Shown here piece after piece: positions 35,598-46,370 of a stretch of 64,000 nt of DNA. The position numbers and the translations under genes are program-made. The stretch comes from Narthecium ossifragum (Eukaryota > Streptophyta > Magnoliopsida > Dioscoreales > Nartheciaceae): NCBI GenBank assembly GCA_963920575.1, contig OY986974.1, forward strand, positions 2,356,001-2,420,000, in the 5' to 3' direction. The notes beneath the pieces are model-generated. The model did not search any database. It was not told the origin of the DNA and worked only from the letters and a program-made list of their open reading frames with translations. Every line of letters starts with the position of its first letter. Position 1 is the first letter of the stretch.

Positions 35598-38500
35598 TGT
35601 CGCGCCCCGACCCGCAGGGCGCAACCGGGCCGGGGACGCGAGGGGGAGAAAACCTACAACTACAGCCTCAACTGGCGGAAACAGTTGAGACTAAAGCCCA
35701 GCTGGCGGAAACAGCTGGACGGCACAGAAAAAGAGCGGAAGCAAGCTAACTAAACAAATATTAACATTTATTACAAACCAGCAATAAAAAGTTAACAGGG
35801 TTTAGTACAACAGCTACAAGGGATCACAATCCCCAAAAAGAAACCACAACACCCACCGGGGTCTCCGCGAACACACAGACGAACCCATCCTGACCCTCAG
35901 ACATGGTCAGGATCCGGAGCGCTGCCTCGAGACGACCGAGGGGGTAACACTGGGACAGAGCGGCCACCTGCACCTGCAACAAACACAGTCCAGGTAGGCA
36001 TGAGCAACAACTCAGCAGGGTCCTACTCTACAACTCCCACAAACAAGGGTAAAGCAACCGGACACACTCTGATGCCAAGTACTGAGGCTTGGTAAGGATC
36101 CCACAATCCCATCAATAACCCGAAGGGTTCCTGTCCTAGGTGCGTATCTCCGATAACGCCACTGCTCAGGGGTGGGCAACTCCGACATTCCCTGACACAG
36201 GGTGGACACGACGCAACCAGTAGGACCCCCTTCTCCAAGCGGGATCTCCGCACTTGGCGGAACAACCAAAGTTAAGACTACCATCACTCGGTACTCCAAG
36301 CATCAGAGTCAACACCCACCCAACCTACCCTAGCATGCCTAATGCACAGGTAAACAGGGCAGGATAGATATGATAAAGCTGCAAACAACCAACACAGCAA
36401 GGGCACACCTTCGGCCCATTTATACTAAACACTCCCGAGGGTCATGACTTCCCCGGTTCACCACAAAGCGGTAAGGGCATACCGTCAGCCCATTTATTCT
36501 ACACAACCCGAGATGCATCACTCTCTCGGTTCAACCACAAAGCGATAAGTATACATGCATAGCTCATTACAGGATAAACCCGAGGGTAAAACCGTAAAAA
36601 AAAACCACTTGCATGCGAAGCCCCGCGGGCAAAACAGCACTTAAAGCAGGTAAAACCCTCTCTGCACCGAAGGAGATCGATCTCCTATAGCATGGAGATC
36701 GATCTTCCTCGAGGCGAGGAGCACCAGTCCAGGTCACCCCCACGAGATCGATCTCCACCCATATGAAGATCGATCTTGTGGTGACGTGGACGCAAACCGC
36801 ACAGGCACCAGCCGCCAAGAGATCGATCTCCCTCCCAGGGAGATCGCTCTCGCTCGGGCGGGCTGGGCCACCCCGACCAAGATCGATCTCTTCCCCAGAG
36901 ATCGATCATGATTGGGTTCACGCCGGCGGCCGAACGGCGAGGAACACCGCCGAAAACCGCCACCATACCTCACCAAACTAGGTGGGCTGGCAGATCTCAG
37001 CAACACGAAGCTACTCATGGCTTCAAAACCGGAAACCAACAACTCCACAAGGAGATCTACCGGAAAACAAAACCGAATTTAAAACCCTCAAACAGCCGGA
37101 GTCTTAGAAGAAGAACCCTACCTCTTCAACGCAGCTTCGATCCACAAGTCCTACCCAAGGACCTTCCTCGCCTTGCCACGAACCCAACGAGCCTTCAAGC
37201 TCCCGGAGAGGTGGCCGGAGGAGGAAGAACGGCGAGCGAAAGCTCTCAGCCGGAACAGGGGAAAGCAGAGCCGCGAGGAAGAAGAAGAGAAGCAGGGGAA
37301 GAAAGGAAGGGGGAAGGGGCGGGTAAGGCCGGGGGAAAGCCGGCTAAAGCGGGGAAAAGCTGGGGGAGGGGAGGGAAAGTCTTCCCTCCCCTGACAGGGG
37401 AAGCGACGGCCACCGCGGTGGCCGTCTTTCGAAAGCCACCGACAGAGACTTCCAGGCACAGGGAGATCGATCTTCATGGACATGGAGATCGATCTTCCTC
37501 GCCCAGAACGGCGACCACAAGGCACAGAGAGATCGATCTTCACCCCCATGGAGATCGATCTCTCTTGCCCAAAACGGAAACCTTGGCTGAGACACAAGCC
37601 CAAGCACAGGACTTCCGAACCAGGGTCCACCTAACCTTTCTAAGCAAAAACAAGCATCAACCAAGGTCTGTGTGTGCACGGCCTGTCACACCCCGACCCA
37701 GAAAATCCATCCAGGACGGGGCGTGAGGGTTCTAACTCTATTCATCATCAACCGGCGCAGTACAAGCGGAAATGGTAAACAATTTAAGCAAAAGTATTCC
37801 AGAGGCTAAGCAGATTTTAATCATAATAAAACATCAAGTCTTACAATATCTGAGTTCCAAATTACAGATTCATACCAAATTCCAAACTATCTCCAAAATG
37901 GTTACAACATGTTATATATATCAAAAATACAACAGTTACTTCCTCCAACAAACCTCAGACGCCTCTGGATGTACCTGCGCCGCCAAAAGCCGAACCAGAC
38001 GGCTCCACCGAAGAAGGACCGCCGCCTGCACCTGCAAACGCAGCCCGGGTAGGAATGAGCAAAAAGCCCAGTAGGATTCTACTCTACGGCACACTGAAAG
38101 GAGGAAAACACCAACAGTGTTGTCTCCCAGCCTAAGTCTAACGGATGCCACGGGTCCCATAACCCACCGATGTCCCAAGGGCTCCTGTCATGAACCTCTC
38201 TCTTGGTCGCTCTACCAAGATCACCCTAAGCACTGACAGGGGAACAGTACCATGCAAGATCACCCTTACCCAGCAGGGATACCACTGCCTGGGGACCACG
38301 TCGGGAGCACATCGGTTGCGTCCTTAGCACTTGGCCTTGGAAGACAACACGACCTCTAAACCTCGAACACTGATCAGAGTCAACTAGCGTGAATCCTCAA
38401 AAGACAAGAGACTCGATCAACAATCACACCCTACTCCTAGCTACCCATCCACGGTCCTAAGGCTAGATCCGAGCTACCCGAGAGCCTCGGATCGGCGACC

Positions 38501-40306
38501 TAAAACATCGCTCGCCTAACCTCAAATGCTTCTAATGCATACAATGCATGAGCTTAAGCAAGCATCTAACCCTAGATGTCTCTATATGTCACATCAACAA
38601 CTATAAGTTCAACAGATATACAATAGCCCTCGGCACTCGCCGGCAAGAGGCTAAGGTTCCACAATTCCTCATTAGCTAGCACTCATAACTAGCCAATGGT
38701 TAAGCAAACAACTAAGCATTTAACCGCTACCAAATATGTATTTTCTATCAGGACTTGAATTAAATGCAAGCACAACCATAAGTTTGCTAAAAAGAGAGGA
38801 AACTCGGATCAAACATCAAACCCGATGAAAGTCCTTTGAAAACATCACGAGATCCACCTACAAGCTTCCCTACATGTTTAAGATTCAATCGAGATTGGAG
38901 GCCATTTAAGAAAAACCAGAAAACACTGTTCAAAGGGCCACGGACGATGCCATGGTCGATCCGTGCATCGACCGTGGGGCCACAGACGGATCGACCGTGA
39001 GGCCCACACGAAGAAAATCAAGGGCGACGGTCGATCCAACCATCGACCCTGAACAGCCCAAAACCAACCAGAGCCTGACGGTCGATGCGACGGTCGACCG
39101 TCAGGTAAATGGCGAAAAAGCTAAGGTCCCACGGTCGATCGATCCATCGACCCTGGGAACCCAAAATCTCAACAGAGCCCGACGGTCGATGCGACGGTCG
39201 ATCCGACGGTCGACCGTCAGGCCCAAAGCAAACATACTAAAGTTGGACGGTCGATACGTCGATCGACCGTCGAGCCTGACGGTCGATGCACCGATCGACC
39301 GTCGAGCTCAAAACGCAGTATTCCGGAAATCCATTTTCTAAGATTTGAAGGATCAAAACATGTTAGAATACAATCAAACTTTGCAAGCAAGTATATTTTG
39401 AAGTGAGGGATCTAATGATGCAAAGAAATCCATATTTGGACGGTTAAATCCCATTTTAGGTCGGAAAACAAAAACCGACGAAACTTCGATAATACGGAAA
39501 ACGAACCGTTACAATACCAGAATTTGCAAAGCAAGAATACAAGGAATGACCTACATTGCACACCAGGAACTACAAGCATTCTAACATGGCATTCACAGCA
39601 CAACCATAAACATCCTAGCCTAGTAGAACCCGATCCAAGGATCGAGGTAGAAACACCTACCTCAACAGCAACGAAGCTCTCCACGCGTCCAGCCAACCTT
39701 GCCACGAAGATCCTCTGCTCAAAGCCCAGCCTTCCAAAGTCTACCCAGCCGGAGGAGAAGGGAGAAGAAGGGGAAAACTTGGCTGGAGAAGAGAAGAACC
39801 AGGGAAAGAAGGAAGGAAGGGAGAGAAGAAGAGAGGGGGAAAAGAGAAACCAGGTAGGTTGGAGCCAACTGCTCCAACCACCCCTAGTCATCAGGCCCTT
39901 AACGGGCCAGGCCCACTAACGGGCCAGCAGCCTAACTAACGGGTCGAAAGCCCGTTCGACCCGCTCACGAGCCCGAGCTGGGATCTTCCGATCTCAGGGT
40001 CCACCTAACCATCTTAAACAACCACATACATCAATCCAAGGCCGTGGGTGCAACGCGGGTGTGAAACCGACCACCATGGGCATATTTACCAAAATGCCCC
40101 TGGGGTCCAAACCGCCACACGATCGCCCGATCGTGCCCGATGCGGAACCAAATCAACAGAAAACCGGCTCTCGACCCACGTGGTCGAGTCAAGTCCGAGG
40201 GACGGGCCCTCACACGGCCAGTGCGAAACGACTACCAAGGCGCAATTTCCCAAATTGCCCTTGGGGCAAACAGCAAGCCACAGGGATGGAGGGGTAGGTC
40301 CTCACA
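35598..40306 (-). mobile_element. Solo LTR (family A) in RT, itself interrupted
   Basis: Ends TGTCGCGCCCCGACCC and GGTCCTCACA, flanked by GGTAA (35593-35597 and 40307-40311). It is made of 35598-37678 and 40215-40306, about 2.17 kb, with another solo LTR inserted at 37684-40214. It is related to 25460-27933 by its termini and by the GTGTGTGCAC region near the right end. GATCGATC clusters lie at 36665-36910 and 37463-37563. No gag-pol; the open frame at 36908-37726 spans the nested junction and is not a gene. Confidence 0.85.
37684..40214 (-). mobile_element. Solo LTR (family A relative) nested in another solo LTR
   Basis: 2531 bp, ends TGTCACACCCCGACCC and GGGCCCTCACA, flanked by CGGCC (37679-37683 and 40215-40219). 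It is the youngest layer at this position. It shares GCGGGTGTGAAACC near its right end with 25460-27933. Positions 38945-39305 hold a dense cluster of CGGTCGAT(C)GACCG palindromes. Confidence 0.85.
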
Positions 40307-40311
40307 GGTAA

Positions 40312-42466
40312 GGCCAAAGGGCATCACCAAGAATTCGTAGTGGCCGTCATGTGTTCGGAATGCTGTCTTGGTGACATCGTCCGAGGCCACCCGGATCTTG
40401 TGGTATCCCGACTTGAGATCGAGTTTGGTGAAGAATGCAACGCCATGGAGTTCATCAAGGAGCTCGTCGATCACCGGAATGGGGTAGCGGTCCTTGATGG
40501 TGATGTCATTCAGGGCCCTATAGTCGACGCAGAACCGCCAGCTGCCGTCCTTTTTTTTCACGAAAAGAACTGGAGAAGAGTAAGGACTAGTACTTGGTCG
40601 TATGATCCCGCTGTCCAACATTTCTTTCACAATCTGCTCAAGCTCGGATTTCTGGGCGTGAGGGTAGCGGTAAGGACGAACATTTGCGGGGCCTGATCCC
40701 GGCGTGATGCGAATATGATGATCATGAGCACGGGCTGACGGAAGACCCTTGGGCTCGGTGAACACATCTGCGTAGTCCTCCAATAGGGTGGCGAGGGGGG
40801 TGTCGATGTCTCCAAGGCCCCCTAGCTGGTCCGGTTCGCGGCGTGGGGAGGCCGACGAGAGGAGGAAGAACCCGCAGTCGCCGGGGCGCAGGATGCTCTG
40901 GAGGCTGTGCACGGAGCCTGTCCGGAGGGGACTGGCGGCATCACCTTGCAGCAGGAAGTCGACGCCCTCCTTGGTGAACCACATCGTGAGCTGATCCCAG
41001 TCGTGGATCACTGGCCCAAGGCTGCGCAACCACTGAATACCTAGGACCACATCGGAGCCGCTGATCTCCAAGGGATACATGTCGATCAAGAGATGGTACC
41101 GGTGGATGTGTATGGGAACATTTCGGTAGATGTCCTGGCAAGAGAGACGTCGACCGTCGGCCACCATGACGTGGAACGGCGGAGCCGGAGTTAAGGCGCA
41201 GTGTAGTTTGGAGGCGAGAGAACCGCGGATGAAGTTGTGTGTGCTGCCGCTGTCGATGAGGATGGAGATCTGGTGACTATGTAGCCGGCCCGAGACGCGC
41301 ATGGTCTGTGGGGCTGAGCAGCCGGATAAGGCATGGATGGAGATCTCTGGAGGGTCCTCCTCGGCTGGAGTAGCGGCGTGGACGCTAGCTAGAACCATGG
41401 AGTCTGGGGACTCGGCTTCGTCGTCGTCGACCTCGGCGTCCAACAGAAAAATCTGAAATCTCTTGCAGATGTGACCCTTGACGAACTTCTCGTCACAGTT
41501 ATAGCAAAGCCCCCGCATTTGCTCCCAACTGAGGCGTTTGACATTGACATTACTCGGCAGGGTCGTCGGTGCACCCGGTGTGCGCGACGGCGGTGGTGGT
41601 CCGGAGGCTGGCAACACGAATGGATGTTTTCTAGGTGGTGTAGGAAGAAGGCCCGCGCCGCCGAAGGTGCGCCACGTCTTGTGATGCCGTTCCTCCACAA
41701 GGAGAGCAAGGCTGATGGCATTCTGAAGGTTCCGTGGAGCAAGCAATTTGACATCCAGCCGTATCTCCTCGCGCAGACCCCCGATGAAACAGCCGCGGAG
41801 TTGTGGTTCCGACCAATCCCGCACCCTCATAGATAGACGCTCAAACTGGGCTTGATAGTCCTGCACCGTGCCAGTTTGCCGTAATTTGGAGAGGGTCTCA
41901 TGGATATCGTCCTCGTCCCGAGGACCGAAGCGAGCGCAAAGAGCCGTCGTGAACTCCGGCCAAGACGGATGCGGGTGAAATCCTTTGAACCATCGGAGCC
42001 AATGGAGAGCGTCACCCTGCAGATGGAAAGTTGCCAGCAACACCTTGTCCGTCTCTATCGTGCCTTGGAATTTGAAGAACTGCTCCGCCGCATAAACCCA
42101 CCCCGTCAGATCCTCCCCTGATGTTCGTGGAAAATCGACGCGAGTAAAACGGGCTTGCACTCCTCCGGGATCAATCGGCGGCCGAGAGCCTGAACTTGGC
42201 ACTCCTCCTGGATCAATTGGCGGACGAGAGCCTGAACTGCCCGGGTGGGAACTCGGAGAAGTAGGACGCCGGATGTGTCGGAGTTCAAGGATAGCGTCGG
42301 TGAGGGCCGCGACTTGGCCCTTAAGCTCCCCCAAGTGCTGGAGTTGGGCAGAAAGTTCCTCGTAGGAGTCCGTGTGACGACGTACAGCTTGATGGATCCC
42401 ATGAATATCGACCTCGATCTGCCGGAGCTTAGCCGCGTCGTCCATGGAGCGCAAGTCCTTAGGCAT
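40312..42466 (-). pseudogene. Reina-like gag-pol, first segment (Gag, protease, RT start)
   Basis: Open from the Met of [10 protein letters not shown] at 42466. Gag includes the capsid part (FRGTIETDK-like [11 protein letters not shown], then [10 protein letters not shown]) and a zinc knuckle [14 protein letters not shown]. Aspartic protease active site is [10 protein letters not shown]. Reverse transcriptase starts with [16 protein letters not shown] and [12 protein letters not shown] and is cut after FGLT at 40312 by the inserted LTR. The frame resumes at 35592 with NAPATFQ. Confidence 0.93.
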
Positions 42467-42497
42467 GCAAGGAAGAGGATCGATGTCTAATACCAAT

Positions 42498-42920
42498 TGA
42501 TAGAACCTAACTGCTGGTACAGGTCCTACCAAGCTGCTGAGGGTGAAGTACTTGGAAGAAGATGAAGGCAAGAGGAAGAAGAAGAAGAAATACGCAAGAT
42601 AGGGAAGAGATGTAATATTTTTTTCATGATTGTAACCCATTACATCCTTTGTCATAAAGATCATTCCAAGTCTAATTAGAAAGCACGGTTGCTTTTATTT
42701 TCATTCCTAATACAAGAATAGAAATCCAGCTTATTCTGGCTGGTTATTCTCCTCAAGATCTCTGCTAGAATTCCTCTCAAGATCTCTACTAGCTGTCCTG
42801 ATTTGCTCCTCCTTTGGCTGGTCATTGACAGCTGTAGCTGTGATGTGTGATTTGCTCCTCCGTTGATAAGTTTGGATGATGACCGGCCTTTGCTGCTGTG
42901 ATGAGGCTTGATTCCTAACA
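42498..42920 (-). repeat. 5' LTR of the Reina-like element
   Basis: Read on the minus strand it begins TGTTAGGAATC and ends GGTTCTATCA. It matches 24389-24814 over its whole length with scattered substitutions and small indels. Confidence 0.92.
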
Positions 42921-42925
42921 GTTTA

Positions 42926-44049
42926 GCTTCATCGGCCTGGGCCAACCTCTTTGTTTCTGTGTTTTGATTGGGTGATGATCTCTGCTTTTCTTTGATTCTT
43001 CGGGCGTTGTTTGAGCCTGACGGTCTTTTGTTGTGTGGTTCTTTATCTTCGATAAAAAACTAGTTTATGTTCGTAACTCAGCCTCTTTAGGCTTGACTAT
43101 CAAAAAAAAAATATATATTAATTTTTGCAACTTTCCGAGAAATACAGACAATTGCTTTGAATTTTTATAATATAAATCTCTATTTGATGTGTTTGCATAA
43201 ATTTATGTTTCTGTCTAGAAATGGCTCTATGAGGAAGAACACATGGCTGACTGACAAGAAAAGTTCATCCTCAATAAATCCATCTGAAACTTAAAATTCG
43301 CCTTTAAGTACTCTATTATAAATATGGCCAGAATCTTCATACCATGACTTCAATTAGCAATATCTACCCTGCCAACATGCTAAATCCATCTCATTCTCTA
43401 TTTCTTTCTCCACTTCTATGGAAAAAAGGGATACTAAAGTTTTCTACATCACTTTTCATATATATATATTTCTTTTAATTAATTGACCCTTTTAACCTGA
43501 TTTGATTTGGAGGTGTAACACTTTTCAAATCACATGCTTGGCATGTGATGAAAGAATTCTTTCATCACGTTTCTTCGACCAAGTCTTCATTTCCCGCCAG
43601 ACATAAACAAGAATTAAAAAATATTATCCTCTTAAAAAAAAAAAGTCACTAGAAATTGTTTTCAAAAGTTCACTTTTCCTTTTCCGAATGTCCACCATCA
43701 AAGCTGACTAATGACGTTGGGTAGGTTAATTAATATCTTGTTTAGCAGCCAAGCAAAAGGTTAATGCCACAGGACAAAGTTGACAACGACAGCATCTTAA
43801 TTATGTTCATCACACAGTTTTAAATCTTAAGTTTGTTAAATATGGACAAGAGATGCATTAGTAACGTAAACTCTATTTTAAATAAAAAAAGGAAATTACA
43901 TATATATATATATATATATACCTCAAAAAAATTGTGATTTTAAACAATTATTCTTAGATTCTCAAGATTTATAAGATTATGTTGAAAAACATATCATATT
44001 TATATAGTCATCAATCGAGTTACTTTTTCATCGAATATATGAAAATATT
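42926..44049. other. Flank of the retrotransposon; AT-rich, no gene
   Basis: Positions 42926-43110 end in GGCTTGACTATC followed by ten A, resembling the 3' end of a LINE, so the Reina-like element may have landed in or next to an older LINE remnant. Positions 43901-43920 are an AT dinucleotide run. No coding region is seen. Confidence 0.4.
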
Positions 44050-45730
44050 AGTTGTGCCCCCTGCCACATGGCAGGGTAACCACCAATCCTAACTCAATAA
44101 CCACTCAATGACTTCCTCCCACTAAACCCCCTCAACCTATGATTATCATACCACATAGACGTCATATAGGCTCCACCTAGAACATTCTCCCGCCACGTAG
44201 GATAACAAAAATTTCATTTATAACCAAAGCCTCACATAAGGATGATTCCCGTCTAGAAATATTCTTGGTGGCGTCGTTTAGGCTGACGGTGGCTGGTGGA
44301 ATGACTCTTATGTCCTAATCTTCTCCGACAAGGCCTTCCCCTCGCTCCCGCTCTTCCCTATGTCTTTCCTCTCACCCAGCCTCTCCGTCCCTGCGATGAT
44401 GGTCATAGCCGACGACGATGGGGCTACTAAGAACGCGTATAGGGATGGCAACGTGACGGATTGGAACGGGGATCTTCAAAACCGCCCCATTCCCCACGGG
44501 GATTAGCGGGTTCGTACCGTCCCCATACCAAACGGGGTTCGGGGAACCACGGATCACCACGGTTTAACATAAACACTTACAAAATCATAATCATGAATAA
44601 TTCTCAAACCATTGAACCACATCTAAAGATTCTATATCGTAATTGACTAAATAGTTTGGTCCAAGTACTACATCACTCACTATGCAACCCCACTTCTAAA
44701 CACTAACCCCACTACTATGTAGGGTATTTTAGTAATTTAATTGTCGGGGCGGGGCAGATATGGGGCGGGGCGGAGAATCGGTTTGGGGAAAATCCTATAC
44801 CAAATTTGCCCCTTTCCCCGCGGGGATCTATTGGGTTCTACCAAACCCATATCCACGGGGCAAAATCACGGATTTGGGACAAGGAATCGGGACAGAATGG
44901 TCCGGTTCCCCATCGATTCGGTACAAATTGCCATCCCTAAACGCGTACATGCTGACATCGTACTTCTTCTTTGTCCTCATCTTCTTCGTCGGCTTCTTGG
45001 TCGGGTGCTCAATTCCCCCGGTAACGACATGAATGGCAGCAGTAGGCAGCAGTGGCTGACTCTGAAGAGTATGCTCGATTCGGAGGTTATGGACATCCTC
45101 GGCAACATCGACTTCTTTGATCTATCCGTTGATCAGTGGGACCCATTGCTCCTCCTCTCCCTCACCACGGCCAATTAGCCCCACCTCCTCATCCTCGTCA
45201 TCGTCACTGACGACCATGATAATATTTTGTTCCTCCTTCTATCGTTCCCATTAGCCCTCATCATCGCAGCAGCTACGAGGGGTGCAATTCGTGGGCTTCC
45301 TATTCGCCATACCTTATGGATCAAACATCAGCGGCCGTAGCTTTACCCAGCGTGATGATGAGGGAATAATTATGTGCATAGACTATGATATGTGACCTTT
45401 AATAGACACAAGAGTATTTAAAACATTTTGGTTGGGGTTCAACAATGATAATGTTATTTTTATTAACCAAATATAACATAAGAATAAATGTGTTATGTTT
45501 TAAAGTTTTCCGGATAACAGTAATTATGTAAAATCATAAATTTTCAAAGGTGTATATATATATCATTATATGAGGCTATGGTTATAAGTGAAACTTTTAT
45601 TGTCCTATATGGCGGAAAAATATCCTAGGTGGAGCCTATGTGGCATGATGGGGTTTAGTAGAAAAAAGTTATTGGGTGGTTATTGAAGTGGGGTTAGTGG
45701 TTACCCTGCTATGTGGCATGGGGCACAACT
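44050..45730. mobile_element. Long-TIR element with ~165-185 bp inverted ends
   Basis: 44050-44238 (AGTTGTGCCCC...) is an inverted copy of about 45568-45730 (...GGGGCACAACT) with moderate divergence. Between the ends is GC-richer sequence (44260-44439 and 44948-45400) that reads through the position of a nested hAT element as one frame (PAMMVIADDDGATKNA then YMLTSYFFFVLIFFVGF). It may be a captured gene fragment, as in Pack-type elements, but I do not recognise the source gene. No clean target duplication was identified. Confidence 0.6.
44440..44939. mobile_element. Non-autonomous hAT element
   Basis: 500 bp with terminal inverted repeats TAGGGATGGCAA / TTGCCATCCCTA and a perfect 8-bp target duplication AACGCGTA (44432-44439 and 44940-44947), the diagnostic size for hAT elements. 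The interior is rich in CCCCACGGGG-type words. It lies inside the long-TIR element. Confidence 0.9.
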
Positions 45731-46205
45731 AGTATCATTATATATATAGCACTAGTCCTCACCCGTGCCCCTGGCACGGTTTTTAGTTATATGCTACTGT
45801 AAAATTAACATTTATGTTATTACAGTTATTTCAAATTAAATGCTTACTTCTAGTAAAATTTTAGTAGTGACAAAATAAAACACATGAAATTATTGACACG
45901 ATGGTGTATGAAAAAGACTATAAAAAAAAGGCTTGGTTTATTGACATGAAATTATTGTTAACCGCCTACTACTCTCTCTTTCATAAACTCTCTCCCCTAA
46001 CCACCCCCACCCCCAGGAACCGTTCTTAACCGAATGTGAAACCGCTGTCCTTATTGGATTTAAGCAAACTTATGATGAGAACCATGAAATCATATAAGGA
46101 TAATAAAGCTAACTTAGGAATATATATCAAGCTAACTTAGGAGTATGGATATATAACCAGCCTTATTAGGGGAAAACGGTTGTAATCGTTTTTACTCCTT
46201 ATAAT
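45731..46205. other. AT-rich intergenic, no gene
   Basis: Contains CACCCGTGCCCCTGGCACGG just right of the long-TIR element, itself an inverted-repeat word seen in plant MITE termini. No coding content. Confidence 0.4.
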
Positions 46206-46370
46206 ATTGATGATGGTTATAAATAACCCTGTGTTGTCCTATGTGGCAGGAGAATGTCTTAGATGGAGTTTATGTGGCATGATAATCCTAAGTTGAGGGG
46301 GTTTAATGGGAGGGAGTTGTTGAGTTGGGGTAGGGTTGGTGGTTACCCTACCAGATGGCGGGGCGTCACT
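46206..46370. repeat. Third copy of the long-TIR end
   Basis: About 165 bp similar to the right terminal repeat of the element at 44050-45730 and in the same orientation (TCCTATGTGGCAGGAGAATG ... GGTTACCCTACC). It is a solo end or part of a second, nested or rearranged element. Confidence 0.65.

Larger units (their letters stand above)
24389..42920 (-). mobile_element. Ty3/gypsy chromovirus (Reina-like) split by nested insertions
   Basis: LTRs at 24389-24814 (426 bp) and 42498-42920 (423 bp) differ by about twenty changes by eye. They are flanked by the 5-bp target duplication GTTTA (24384-24388 and 42921-42925). Read on the minus strand, a degenerate initiator-Met primer site (TGGTATTAGAC) follows the LTR at 42498, and a polypurine tract AAGGGGATGGGAA precedes the other LTR at 24815-24827. 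Removing four insertions and one copy of each target duplication leaves about 5.1 kb coding gag-protease-RT-RNase H-integrase-chromodomain. Small size, short LTRs, a chromodomain and a pol frame running into the 3' LTR point to the Reina clade. The element is inactive (see its pieces). Confidence 0.93.

Noticed and set aside
36908..37726. 272-codon open frame
   Set aside because: It crosses the junction between two nested solo LTRs and reads through GATCGATC repeats; it cannot be an ancestral gene.
36660..39310. Spaced short repeats resembling a CRISPR array
   Set aside because: The repeats are 8-14-bp palindromes with irregular spacing inside LTRs of a plant genome; there are no cas genes and no constant repeat length.
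24389..42920. Reading the region as several separate gypsy elements
   Set aside because: Target duplications, single primer site, single polypurine tract and frame continuity show one chromovirus with later insertions.
44741..45178. 145-codon open frame
   Set aside because: It spans the hAT element border and the long-TIR interior, so the frame is not ancestral; only the part matching across the excised hAT is of interest.
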